From Porphyromonadaceae bacterium W3.11 (GTDB lineage: Bacteria > Bacteroidota > Bacteroidia > Bacteroidales > Porphyromonadaceae), in assembly GCA_030434245.1 (NCBI GenBank), contig JAUISX010000006.1, positions 124,001 to 188,000 on the forward strand: DNA of 64,000 bases. The letters are read 5' to 3'. Of the stretch, positions 29,070-38,290 are shown piece after piece. The notes under the pieces are model-generated. The model was given only the letters and a program-made list of their open reading frames with translations. It ran no database searches and was not told the origin of the DNA. A program made the position numbers and the translations under genes. The first letter of the stretch is position 1. Each line of letters begins with the position of its first letter.

Positions 29070-29258
29070 GGTATCAAAGCGTAATTGAGCCGATTCCCTT
29101 TTTGAGATAAGGGTGGGTGAAATTTTAGTTATATGAAACAGATCTTCTTCCTATAGGAAAAATATTTTTATCATATGAGAAGAAGAAAGGCTTTATATAG
29201 GACGAATTTTTACTGTCCAAATACTCCCTAAGCGTACTTTCAGTTACGTTTTAGTATC
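29070..29258 (-). repeat. Dispersed MITE/REP-like repeat, copy B (inverted relative to A, C and D)
   Basis: A 189-bp element with imperfect inverted ends: GGTATCAAAGCGTAATTGA (29070-29088) and TCAGTTACGTTTTAGTATC (29240-29258). Inside, ATTTTAGTTATATGAAAC is followed by CTTCCTATAGGAAAAATATT and then CATATGAGAAG. The reverse complement of copy C gives the same order and spacing over about 70 bases. Confidence 0.75.
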
Positions 29259-29525
29259 GTTGCGTTTATCCCTTGATATTAGCTTGTTATGGTTTTTAAC
29301 CTCTGTCATGGTCTATCTGTTTTAAGCTTTGTTGAGAGGTTATGTTACGAATAGTTTGGTAGCTTTAGTGATCCTATGTTACTAAAAAACTTCACGCACC
29401 GCTTTATTTAACTTCAGCCCCTCAAAAGTATCATTCAAGAAGTGCTAATGAAATCATTAAAAAACGGATGGAATTCTTTCATTTTCTACAACATTTTATA
29501 ACGATGTTATCGGTAAAATAATTTG

Positions 29526-29534
29526 TATCTTTGC
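29526..29534 (+). promoter_or_regulatory. -7 promoter box for sdaA
   Basis: TATCTTTGC, 41 bases before the sdaA ATG; the only good match to TAnnTTTG in the last 300 bases of the spacer. Confidence 0.55.
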
Positions 29535-29575
29535 TTGGGAAATTAATTGAACTGATAGAAAGCCTTCAATCATAG

Positions 29576-30799
29576 ATGGAGACAATAAAAACAATATATA
29601 AAATAGGACATGGGCCATCGAGTAGTCATACTATGGCCCCAAGAAGAGCCGCGGAAATGTTTGCAAATAGATTTTCCAAAGAGGCTCCTAGTTCATTTAG
29701 AGTGAATCTATATGGTGCACTCGCAGCCACAGGTAAGGGACACATGACAGACGTCGCTATCTTAGACGTCCTGACACCAATGGCTCCAACCGAAATAATA
29801 TGGAAACCTACAGAGGTCCACAAGTTTCACACTAATGGGATGATGTTTGAAGCTCTCAATAGTGAGGGTAATACGGTGGATTCCTGGACAGTATATAGCA
29901 TTGGTGGCGGCTCCTTGGCTAATGAGGATTTTGATGAAAGTAGAAATGAGGATATCTATCCGCATAGCTCTCTAACAAAAATAATGGAGTTTTGTACAGA
30001 AAGGCGGATTAATTTCTGGGAATACATTGAGCATTTTGAAGACTCATCTCTTTGGGATTACCTCGAAGAGGTTTGGGAAGTGATGAAACAATCAATTCAT
30101 AGGGGTCTAGAAGCAGATGGTATATTACCCGGAGGACTAAAGCTACGAAGAAAAGCGGGAGAGTACTTAATCAGAGCTAAGGGCTATAGTGGTAACTTGA
30201 AGTCCAGAGGACATGTTTATGCTTATGCTCTAGCTGTATCCGAAGAAAATGCCTCAGGTGGACTCGTGGTGACAGCACCAACATGTGGGTCATCAGGGGT
30301 GATGCCTGCCGTACTCTACCACCTTAAAACAGTCAGAGACTTTCCAGACAAAATGATATATAGAGCTTTGGCAACAGCTGGCTTAATAGGTAACTTAGCT
30401 CGTACTAATGCATCGATCTCTGGAGCTGAAGTAGGCTGTCAGGGTGAAGTGGGGGTGGCTTGCTCAATGGCAGCAGCTGCGTCCAATCAACTCTTTGGTG
30501 GTAGTCTTATGCAGATAGAGTATGCTGCCGAGATGGGTCTTGAGCACCACTTAGGCTTAACATGCGATCCAATATGCGGGCTTGTTCAGATCCCATGTAT
30601 TGAAAGAAACGCGTTCGCTGCTGGCCGTGCATTGGACTCTAACTCGTACTCTACATTTTCCGACGGCTTTCATAGAGTCTCATTCGATCAGGTTATTGAA
30701 GTTATGAAGCAAACGGGTCATGACCTTCCAAGCTTATACAAGGAGACATCCGAAGGAGGATTAGCCACCAAATTGTCCCAGTCCGACTTCTTTTTCTAA
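29576..30799 (+). CDS. sdaA: L-serine ammonia-lyase, iron-sulfur dependent, single chain
   Basis: The enzyme removes ammonia from L-serine to give pyruvate, a main entry of serine into energy metabolism in anaerobes. The 407-residue chain joins both domains: the beta domain (IYKIGHGPSSSHTMAPRRAAE near 7-27) and the cluster-bearing alpha domain with APTCGSSGVMPAVLYHL and CDPICGLVQIPC, where the Cys residues bind the 4Fe-4S cluster. It is a single gene, 121 bases before purH, which has its own promoter-like box. Confidence 0.94.
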   Translation: METIKTIYKIGHGPSSSHTMAPRRAAEMFANRFSKEAPSSFRVNLYGALAATGKGHMTDVAILDVLTPMAPTEIIWKPTEVHKFHTNGMMFEALNSEGNTVDSWTVYSIGGGSLANEDFDESRNEDIYPHSSLTKIMEFCTERRINFWEYIEHFEDSSLWDYLEEVWEVMKQSIHRGLEADGILPGGLKLRRKAGEYLIRAKGYSGNLKSRGHVYAYALAVSEENASGGLVVTAPTCGSSGVMPAVLYHLKTVRDFPDKMIYRALATAGLIGNLARTNASISGAEVGCQGEVGVACSMAAAASNQLFGGSLMQIEYAAEMGLEHHLGLTCDPICGLVQIPCIERNAFAAGRALDSNSYSTFSDGFHRVSFDQVIEVMKQTGHDLPSLYKETSEGGLATKLSQSDFFF

Positions 30800-30861
30800 A
30801 ATGAGTCACATCAGTGGGATGAGAGTTGTGAGTGATACTACAATTTGTTTGTACTTTTAAT

Positions 30862-30870
30862 TATATTTGC
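30862..30870 (+). promoter_or_regulatory. -7 promoter box for purH and perhaps the mre genes
   Basis: TATATTTGC, 50 bases before the purH ATG, with TTTG copies at 30844-30851 that lie somewhat too close to be a normal -33 element. Confidence 0.5.
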
Positions 30871-30920
30871 GTACACTCCAGAGTGTAAACAAAACATACT
30901 AGTAAAGATTAAGATAAAAA

Positions 30921-32468
30921 ATGTCCGAAACAAAAATCAAGAGAGCCTTAATATCGGTATTTAATAAAGAGGGCTTAGGTGAAGTCGTCAAAAAACTTGA
31001 AGCTCATGGCGTGGAGATCATATCTACAGGGGGTACACAAGACTATATCCAAAAATTAGGAATAAAGTGTATTTCAGCAGAGGATATTACAACATACCCG
31101 TCAATTCTAGGTGGACGAGTAAAGACATTACACCCTCAGATTTTTGGTGGCATTCTATCACGTCGTGATAATCAAGAAGATCAAAAGCAGTGTGAAATGT
31201 ATGGAATATCCACAATAGACTTAGTCATTGTGGATCTCTATCCATTTAGCGAAACCGTCGCGGCAGGTGGAAGTCATGAAGAAATTATCGAGAAGATAGA
31301 CATTGGTGGTGTCAGCCTCATACGTGCTGCAGCAAAGAACTACCAAGATGTCGTTATTATTCCATCAAGAGCTCTATATCCAAACTTGATTGATATACTA
31401 GATAATAACGATGCTAAAACTACACTTAGCCAACGTAAGAATTTTGCAGGGGTCGCTTTTAAGCTTACTTCTGACTATGACAATGCTGTAAATAAATACT
31501 TTATATCAAATGAGGTGATGGATGATCAATTACCTCAAAATGGTATTGACATTGTGTATTCATCCTCTAAGCAGCTTAGGTATGGCGAGAATCCTCACCA
31601 AAAAGCTGTCTTCTATGGGACTGCTCTCCAAGAAAGATTTGACAAGCTCCATGGCAAAGAGCTTAGCTATAATAATATGCTGGATGTTGATGCTGCAGTG
31701 CATTTGATAGAGGAGTTTGATCAGCCAACAGCTGCCATCCTTAAGCATAACACCCCATGTGGTGTTGCTTCTGGAGATGGAATACTGGAAGCTTATGATC
31801 GTGCCCTAGCATCTGATCCGATCTCAGCGTTTGGTGGCATTATCGTCCTTAATCGTGATGTGGACTATGAGATAGCTAATAAGATTAGCGAAATTTTCTT
31901 TGAAGTATTAATCGCACCTAACTTCAGCGATGAGGCCTTGGTTAAGCTAAAAGAAAAGAAAAATAGAATCCTACTGAGAGATAAAATTGGATTTGATGCC
32001 AGTAAATTTACTTTCAGAACAATCCTTGGTGGACTTCTAGCCCAAACGAGAGATGATAGGATAGAAAAGCTAGACGATCTCAAAGCCACAAACAATACGC
32101 TTGCAACTGACCAACAGATTGATGACTTACTATTTGGAATGAAGGTGGTTAAGTACTGTAAGAGTAATGCCATTGTGCTTGTCAAGGATCGCCAAGTGCT
32201 AGGTGCTGGCTACGGACAAACATCTAGAGTTGATGCGTTAAAGCAAGCTATAGTAAAGGCAAAAGAAATGGGCTTTAGCACTGAAGGTGCTGCTCTAGCA
32301 TCTGATGCTTTTTTCCCATTCTCTGACTGTGTTGAACTAGCAGCAGAAGCGGGGATCCAGAGCATCATTCAGCCAGGTGGCTCTATTCGTGACGAAGAGA
32401 GCATACAGCTGGCAAAAGAAAAGGGAATCCCAATGTATATCACAGGGATTCGCCATTTCAGACATTAA
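30921..32468 (+). CDS. purH: Bifunctional AICAR formyltransferase / IMP cyclohydrolase
   Basis: PurH catalyses the last two steps of IMP synthesis. The 515-residue chain has the cyclohydrolase domain first (residues 1-195, with EIISTGGTQDYIQKLG and LGGRVKTLHPQIFGGIL) and the formyltransferase after it, with the catalytic Lys-His in ILKHNTPCGVA and the C-terminal SDAFFPFSDCVELAAEAGI. It ends 31 bases before mreB, so the cell-shape genes are probably read from its transcript. Confidence 0.97.
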   Translation: MSETKIKRALISVFNKEGLGEVVKKLEAHGVEIISTGGTQDYIQKLGIKCISAEDITTYPSILGGRVKTLHPQIFGGILSRRDNQEDQKQCEMYGISTIDLVIVDLYPFSETVAAGGSHEEIIEKIDIGGVSLIRAAAKNYQDVVIIPSRALYPNLIDILDNNDAKTTLSQRKNFAGVAFKLTSDYDNAVNKYFISNEVMDDQLPQNGIDIVYSSSKQLRYGENPHQKAVFYGTALQERFDKLHGKELSYNNMLDVDAAVHLIEEFDQPTAAILKHNTPCGVASGDGILEAYDRALASDPISAFGGIIVLNRDVDYEIANKISEIFFEVLIAPNFSDEALVKLKEKKNRILLRDKIGFDASKFTFRTILGGLLAQTRDDRIEKLDDLKATNNTLATDQQIDDLLFGMKVVKYCKSNAIVLVKDRQVLGAGYGQTSRVDALKQAIVKAKEMGFSTEGAALASDAFFPFSDCVELAAEAGIQSIIQPGGSIRDEESIQLAKEKGIPMYITGIRHFRH

Positions 32469-32499
32469 AATTGAATTCACTTTTTAGTAAAAATATAAT

Positions 32500-33519
32500 A
32501 TGGGATTATTCTCTTTCACCCAAAAACTAGCAATAGACCTTGGTACTGCTAATACAGTCATCATCAAGGATGGTAAGATCATCGTAGATGAGCCAAGTTA
32601 CGTAACCATTAATCGCAAAACTGAGAAAGTTGAGTGTGTAGGGGCAGAGGCGTACAGACGTTTTGAAAAGGAAAATAACGATCTATATACTGTCAGACCT
32701 CTTAGGGATGGCGTAGTAGCAGATCTTACTGCATCAGAGCATATGATCCGTGGGCTAATACGAATGGCCAATCCGAAGAAGAAGATCTTTCCGGCTTCTC
32801 TTAAGGTAGTTGTGTGTGTCCCCTCAGGTAGTACTGATGTAGAAATACGTGCGGTACGTGATTCAGCAGAAAAAGCTGGTGCTAATGAAGTGCATCTAAT
32901 CCACGAACCTATGGCTGCTGCTATTGGGATTGGTATTGATGTATTAGAGCCCACTGGGAGGATGATTGTGGATATAGGTGGTGGAACTACTGAAATTGCG
33001 GTTATTTCACTCGGTGGAATTGTATCCAACAAATCCATAAAGGTGGCTGGTGATGAATTCACGAATGAGATTGTAGAGCATATGAAGACAAAGCATTTCA
33101 TTCGTATAGGTGAGAGGACTGCCGAAGAGATTAAGAAGCAAGTAGGATCAGCTCTTCCTAAATTAGATGTAGAGCCTGAGCCTTATCAAGTGATAGGACA
33201 GGATCTTGCTAGCATTCTTCCGAAAACCATAGAGGTGAATTATAATGAAATAGCCACTTGTCTTGATAAATCTTTATTGAAAATCGAGACTGCTATTGGC
33301 AATGCCTTAGATAATACAGCCCCAGAGCTTTATTCGGATATCTATGAGAATGGTATCAATTTGACAGGTGGTGGAGCTCAATTAAAGGGCCTTGCTGAAA
33401 GACTAACTGAAAAGTTTCAAATCGAGTTTATCGTTGCTGAAGATCCTCTCTATGCTGTTGCAAAGGGGACTAACATAGCTTTACAAAATAGCGATAAGTA
33501 TTCGTTGCTATTCAAATAA
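32500..33519 (+). CDS. mreB: Rod shape-determining protein MreB
   Basis: MreB is the bacterial actin that forms membrane-attached filaments and guides lateral wall synthesis. At 339 residues it has the normal length. Actin-family loops are visible: KLAIDLGTANTVI (phosphate 1), IVDIGGGTTEIAVISLGGIV (phosphate 2) and NLTGGGAQLKGLAERL (adenosine). The first residues MGLFSFTQK may contribute to membrane binding. It opens mreB-mreC-mreD-mrdA-rodA. Confidence 0.97.
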   Translation: MGLFSFTQKLAIDLGTANTVIIKDGKIIVDEPSYVTINRKTEKVECVGAEAYRRFEKENNDLYTVRPLRDGVVADLTASEHMIRGLIRMANPKKKIFPASLKVVVCVPSGSTDVEIRAVRDSAEKAGANEVHLIHEPMAAAIGIGIDVLEPTGRMIVDIGGGTTEIAVISLGGIVSNKSIKVAGDEFTNEIVEHMKTKHFIRIGERTAEEIKKQVGSALPKLDVEPEPYQVIGQDLASILPKTIEVNYNEIATCLDKSLLKIETAIGNALDNTAPELYSDIYENGINLTGGGAQLKGLAERLTEKFQIEFIVAEDPLYAVAKGTNIALQNSDKYSLLFK

Positions 33520-33537
33520 CCCTTAGCATGAGTGTAG

Positions 33538-34398
33538 ATGGGGAGACTCATTGAATTTCTAAGGTCGAGGGCTCACCTCATGCTATTTATTTTGCTTGAG
33601 GTGATTGCTGCTGTGTTTTTATTGAGGAGCAGTGTTTATAGGAAAAGTGTTTTCTTAAGCAGTGCTAGTATCGTTGCTGGGTCATTTCAAGAAATCTCTC
33701 ATATTGCAAACGAGTATATAGGTCTAAAGGATGCAAATATTGAGCTTATGAAGCGTAATGCCCAGCTTGAGATCGAATTACAGACATTGAGACACCAGCA
33801 GAGCCGCTTAATGGTTGACTCTCTATCATGGTCCAGACTATCGAATGACTCCATCCTTCGTCCTTTCCCATACCAATATAAGGTAGCAAAGGTTGTTGGA
33901 AACATATTATTTAGGAATAGCAACTATCTCACTCTTGATATCGGTACGGATCAAGGCATTGACATAGATATGGGCGTTGTATCTAATGAGGGGGTTATCG
34001 GGGTAGTCCAAGCCGTAGGAAAAGATTATGCTAAGGTAATTCCTTTGATTAATAATCAGTTTAATCTCAACTGTAAGGTTAGTGGTAGTCCCCATATTGG
34101 TACGTTATCTTGGGACGGGGGCGACATAGAGTATTCAGTGCTGACTAATCTTCCTAAGCATTCGGATTTCCAAGTTGGAGACTCCGTTATTACGAGTGGT
34201 TATTCGTCAATCTTTCCAGAAAACTTATATGTAGGACAAGTGGTGGATGAAGCTACTTCTAAGAATGATCATTTTAGGGCTTTAAAAGTAAAGTTAGGAG
34301 CTTCATTTGCTGACCTAAAGTATGTATATATCCTTCAAAACTTCGAAAGAGAAACACGAAGAGAGGTTGAGGAAAGAGGACTAGAAAAAAGAAATTAG
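33538..34398 (+). CDS. mreC: Rod shape-determining protein MreC
   Basis: MreC links MreB inside the cell with PBP2 outside. The 286-residue protein has one membrane helix near residues 11-30 (HLMLFILLEVIAAVFLL), a coiled coil near 58-85 (YIGLKDANIELMKRNAQLEI) and the double beta-barrel domain, with the VVGNILFRNSNYLTLDIGTDQGIDIDMGV region. A charged tail follows the last strand. It begins 18 bases after mreB and ends 6 before mreD. Confidence 0.93.
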   Translation: MGRLIEFLRSRAHLMLFILLEVIAAVFLLRSSVYRKSVFLSSASIVAGSFQEISHIANEYIGLKDANIELMKRNAQLEIELQTLRHQQSRLMVDSLSWSRLSNDSILRPFPYQYKVAKVVGNILFRNSNYLTLDIGTDQGIDIDMGVVSNEGVIGVVQAVGKDYAKVIPLINNQFNLNCKVSGSPHIGTLSWDGGDIEYSVLTNLPKHSDFQVGDSVITSGYSSIFPENLYVGQVVDEATSKNDHFRALKVKLGASFADLKYVYILQNFERETRREVEERGLEKRN

Positions 34399-34404
34399 AA
34401 AAGT

Positions 34405-34926
34405 ATGAGGCGGGCATACATATACTTCACGATACAAGCTTTGATACTATTGCTAGTCCAAGCAACGGTAATGAATCATGTCCGTCTTTTTGGATACTTT
34501 ACTCCGATACTATATCTGTATCCTTTGTTTAAGCTCCCTATACAAACACCAAGATGGGTGTCTGTTATGTTAGGCGGGGTCTTAGGTTTTGGATTGGATA
34601 TACTCATGAATACGATAGGGCTGAATCTCGCCGTGGGTGCCCTTATAGGAGTGATACGGACACCTCTATTACATTCTACTATCGATGAAGAGATGCTTGA
34701 GGAGGAAAGTAGTATAATAGTGCCATCATTCGGGACATTATCCGTCGGAAAATATATGTTGTACTTACTCGTCCTAACCATTGTTCAGATCTCGTCCCTG
34801 ATGCTTTTGGAGGCTTTTTCGGTAAATATATATGCTCACGTCCTACCCAATATCATTGGCTCTTCAATTGTTTCATATATTCTCTTTCTCATCTTTGATG
34901 TCTTCTTTACTAATAAGAAGCGATAA
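34405..34926 (+). CDS. mreD: Rod shape-determining protein MreD
   Basis: A small integral membrane protein of the elongasome. The 173 residues form about five helices, starting AYIYFTIQALILLLVQATVM, with the conserved inner stretch LGGVLGFGLDILMNTIGLNL. Sequence conservation in this family is low, so the call leans on its hydrophobic pattern and place between mreC and mrdA. Confidence 0.88.
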   Translation: MRRAYIYFTIQALILLLVQATVMNHVRLFGYFTPILYLYPLFKLPIQTPRWVSVMLGGVLGFGLDILMNTIGLNLAVGALIGVIRTPLLHSTIDEEMLEEESSIIVPSFGTLSVGKYMLYLLVLTIVQISSLMLLEAFSVNIYAHVLPNIIGSSIVSYILFLIFDVFFTNKKR

Positions 34927-34929
34927 GCT

Positions 34930-36768
34930 ATGTTGAATAGAAAGAATAGGTACTCTCTTCGAAAATATTATATTGCTATATCCTTCATACTGGTTTTAGC
35001 TATTTATATTATCAGGCTGTTCTATATACAGATTCTTTCGCCTGAATATAGACTTGCAGCAGAGGATATAGCACTACTCCAGAAAACACTCTATCCATCC
35101 AGAGGAATCATCTATGATAACGAAGGACGTTTGGTAGTGTTTAATAATTCTATGGCTGATATTCATGTTATCACTAGAGAGATTGCTGAGTTTGATACAC
35201 TTGAATTATGTGGGATCCTTAATATTCAAGAAGAAGATCTCAAGCAAAGATTTGACGACATCAAAGACAAAAAAAAGAATAGAGGATATTCTCCATATAC
35301 TCCACAAGTCCTTTTCTCCCAAATTACACCAGAGGAAGCTGGTCTTTTGGAAGAAAAATTATATAAATATCCAGGATTTTATGTGGTTCATAGGACAGTA
35401 AGAGATTACAACTACCATTCTGCAGGGTTAATCCTTGGTTACATGGGCGAGGTCAATAGAGCGGATATCGAAGCTGATCCCTATTATACACCTGGAGAAT
35501 ATACGGGGAAGAGCGGAATAGAGCTCAGCTATGAAAGATTCTTGAGAGGCAAAAAAGGAACATCCGTGATGCTTCGTGATGCGCACGGACGTATAATTGG
35601 TCAATACGACGAAGGTCAGAAAGATTTAGAACTAACTTCAGGTCATGATCTTAAGTTGGCTATTGACATGGAGCTACAAAGCTATGGTGAACGATTAATG
35701 GCAGGAAAGAGAGGGGCTATCGTGATGATAGAGCCAAAAACTGGAGAAATAAGAGCTCTGGTATCAGCTCCAAGCTACGACCCATCACTACTGGTAGGAA
35801 AGGATAGGGGGAAAAACTTCAAAGACTTAGAGCTTGATCCTCAAATGCCACTTTACAATAGAGCTATCATGGGGACATACCCACCAGGCTCGACTTTTAA
35901 GACCGCACAAGCAGCTGTTTTGCTTCAAGCTGGTGCCATCAATGAAAGTGTCACCTTTCCCTGCTATCATGGCTATCCTGTCTTAGGTGGAAGACCACGT
36001 TGTCATGGCCACCCTAGTCCTGTAGGTCTTAACATGGCAATTACTACCAGTTGTAACTCATATTTCTGCTACGGCCTGAGAGCTATGATTGACGATCGGT
36101 CCCGATATGCGACGACACAAGAAGCGTTTGATGCATGGAAAGACTACATTGTCTCTTTAGGATTTGGCTATCCACTGAAGATTGATATGCCTGGTGAGAA
36201 AAGAGGATATATTCCCAACTCCAAGGTTTACGATAAAATATATAATGGAAGATGGAATTCATCAACCATCATATCGATATCTATTGGACAGGGTGAAATA
36301 CTAGCTACGCCCCTACAGATAGCTAACCTTGGTGCAATCATTGCCAATAGAGGTTACTACTACACACCGCATCTAGTTAAGGAAATCTCAAATGTTGACA
36401 AAGACAGCTTAGGGATAGAGCTACATCAGACAGGGATTGATCCACACTACTTTGATCTGATTGATAAAGGTATGAGAGGAGCCGTAACTAGCGGAACTTG
36501 TAGAGGGGCAAACATGCCAAATATAGCCGTCTGTGGTAAAACAGGAACTGCGGAAAATGTTCATGGTCGAGACCACTCATTATTTATGGGATATGCCCCA
36601 CAAGAGGATCCCAAAATTGCGGTGATGGTGATTGTAGAGAACGGTGGTTTTGGTGCCACCTTCGGAGTGCCTATAGGCAGACTTATGATAGACTATTACC
36701 TTAATGGTAACCAGCTTTCTGAATCCTCTCAAGGGTACGAGACTAGGATTTTGAATGCCAAACTATAA
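34930..36768 (+). CDS. mrdA: Penicillin-binding protein 2 (peptidoglycan transpeptidase)
   Basis: PBP2 cross-links peptidoglycan during cell elongation. The 612-residue chain has a short cytoplasmic head, one membrane helix (about 12-32), a pedestal domain and the transpeptidase domain with the nucleophile motif S321-T-F-K324 (PPGSTFKTAQ), S374-C-N376 and K537-T-G539 (VCGKTGTAEN). It starts 3 bases after mreD. The partner glycosyltransferase RodA follows 23 bases later, the usual pairing. Confidence 0.95.
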   Translation: MLNRKNRYSLRKYYIAISFILVLAIYIIRLFYIQILSPEYRLAAEDIALLQKTLYPSRGIIYDNEGRLVVFNNSMADIHVITREIAEFDTLELCGILNIQEEDLKQRFDDIKDKKKNRGYSPYTPQVLFSQITPEEAGLLEEKLYKYPGFYVVHRTVRDYNYHSAGLILGYMGEVNRADIEADPYYTPGEYTGKSGIELSYERFLRGKKGTSVMLRDAHGRIIGQYDEGQKDLELTSGHDLKLAIDMELQSYGERLMAGKRGAIVMIEPKTGEIRALVSAPSYDPSLLVGKDRGKNFKDLELDPQMPLYNRAIMGTYPPGSTFKTAQAAVLLQAGAINESVTFPCYHGYPVLGGRPRCHGHPSPVGLNMAITTSCNSYFCYGLRAMIDDRSRYATTQEAFDAWKDYIVSLGFGYPLKIDMPGEKRGYIPNSKVYDKIYNGRWNSSTIISISIGQGEILATPLQIANLGAIIANRGYYYTPHLVKEISNVDKDSLGIELHQTGIDPHYFDLIDKGMRGAVTSGTCRGANMPNIAVCGKTGTAENVHGRDHSLFMGYAPQEDPKIAVMVIVENGGFGATFGVPIGRLMIDYYLNGNQLSESSQGYETRILNAKL

Positions 36769-36791
36769 TTATCTAAGATAATAAAAGTATA

Positions 36792-38258
36792 ATGGTCAGA
36801 AATATAGGAGAGCATAAGAAAAAAGGTTTTTTCCAAAATATAGACTTAATAACAGTCTCTATATACCTGCTTTTGATTTTTCTGGGCTGGTTGTCCGTTT
36901 ATGCTGCAGGTTATGATCTAAACCCATCTACCACATCCAATCTTACTGGAAGAGCTGTTAATCAACTTGTATGGCTAGGGGTCTCTTTTGCAACTGCTAT
37001 TTTTATATTGCTCATTGAATCATCATTTCTTAAGCGAATAACACCATTACTCTACGTCTTGATGATTCTGTTACTGATTGTGACCTTATTTATAGCCCCC
37101 AATATCAAAGGATCCCACTCTTGGCTGGTCATTACTAACAGTGTACACATTCAGCCAGCGGAGTTTTCAAAAGTAACGACTGCCATGATGCTTGCTTGGT
37201 GGGGTGGGAAATATGGGTATGATATTAAGAAACCGATGGACCTGATGGTCTCACTACTCATCTTTCTGCTACCATTATTAATAATTATTTTACAGTCCGA
37301 GACAGGATCCGCACTCGTATTTCTATCCTTTTTTATTGTATTATATAGAGAGGGGCTTACCAGTGCGGTACTTCTTTATGGCATTTTTCTAGCTATAATC
37401 TTTATCTTCACACTTCGCTTTACTGATATTCTCTGGGGAGTTACAGATGCTGGTCATATGATGATATTATCAATAACCTACCTAGCTACAGTCATTGCAG
37501 TAGAGCTATATGCCCACAAGTACAGGTGGACAGTACCATTCATGCTTGTTCCCTTAGTGTTATTTACTATTTTTGGAATCATATCCATCTTTACACCTAT
37601 AAACTTTGCTATTCCTGCACTTATCTCAGTGGTTTTTCTAATGATTTTCCTTGCGTTCAATTCATTTACCAAACGAGATAAGAAATTGATAAGCATCACA
37701 GCTGTGATGCTTATGAGTCTAGCTTTCTCAACATCTGTAGAGTACTTTTTTGACGAAATACTACAGCCTCATCAGCAAACGCGTATCTTGGTCTCTCTTG
37801 GAATGAAAGATGATCCCTCTGGAGCTGGATATAATATCCATCAGAGTCTGATAGCTATTGGCTCAGGACAGCTGACGGGAAAAGGCTTTTTGAATGGGAC
37901 TCAAACAAAATTAGCCTATGTTCCGGAGCAAGATACAGACTTTATATTTTGTACAGTTGGAGAAGAACAAGGCTTTATTGGAAGCGTTGGTCTCCTCCTT
38001 ATATACCTGCTATTGCTATTAAGACTTATTCATATTGCTGAACGCCAGGAAAGTAGCTTTACCAGAATATACGGATATTCAGTAGTCTGCATCATATTTT
38101 TTCACCTTATGATCAATATCGGAATGGTTATCGGACTCCTTCCGGTCATTGGTATTCCATTACCCTTCTTTAGTTATGGAGGCTCATCGATGCTGAGCTT
38201 TAGTATATTATTATTCATCCTTTTAAGGTTGGACTCTCAAAGAGATGAAATACGCTAG
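36792..38258 (+). CDS. rodA: Peptidoglycan glycosyltransferase RodA (SEDS family)
   Basis: RodA polymerises lipid II into glycan strands together with PBP2. It has 488 residues, over 100 more than the Escherichia coli protein; the extra length lies mainly in two or three added helices in the middle (about residues 190-310), which is common in Bacteroidetes. Core SEDS motifs are present: QPAEFSK near 117-123, LPLLIIILQSETGSALVFLS, QTKLAYVPEQDTDFIFCTVGEEQG and the C-terminal IPLPFFSYGGSSM. Confidence 0.95.
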   Translation: MVRNIGEHKKKGFFQNIDLITVSIYLLLIFLGWLSVYAAGYDLNPSTTSNLTGRAVNQLVWLGVSFATAIFILLIESSFLKRITPLLYVLMILLLIVTLFIAPNIKGSHSWLVITNSVHIQPAEFSKVTTAMMLAWWGGKYGYDIKKPMDLMVSLLIFLLPLLIIILQSETGSALVFLSFFIVLYREGLTSAVLLYGIFLAIIFIFTLRFTDILWGVTDAGHMMILSITYLATVIAVELYAHKYRWTVPFMLVPLVLFTIFGIISIFTPINFAIPALISVVFLMIFLAFNSFTKRDKKLISITAVMLMSLAFSTSVEYFFDEILQPHQQTRILVSLGMKDDPSGAGYNIHQSLIAIGSGQLTGKGFLNGTQTKLAYVPEQDTDFIFCTVGEEQGFIGSVGLLLIYLLLLLRLIHIAERQESSFTRIYGYSVVCIIFFHLMINIGMVIGLLPVIGIPLPFFSYGGSSMLSFSILLFILLRLDSQRDEIR

Positions 38259-38290
38259 ATTTATTTTGTTTATATTCAAAATCATGTCTT

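Larger units (their letters stand above)
28766..29575. other. 810-bp gene-free stretch with repeat copy B and the sdaA promoter
   Basis: No reading frame worth calling on either strand. It contains copy B of the dispersed repeat (29070-29258) and near its end a plus-strand -7 box TATCTTTGC (29526-29534), 41 bases before sdaA. The first 300 bases, A/T-rich, show nothing I can name. Confidence 0.55.
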
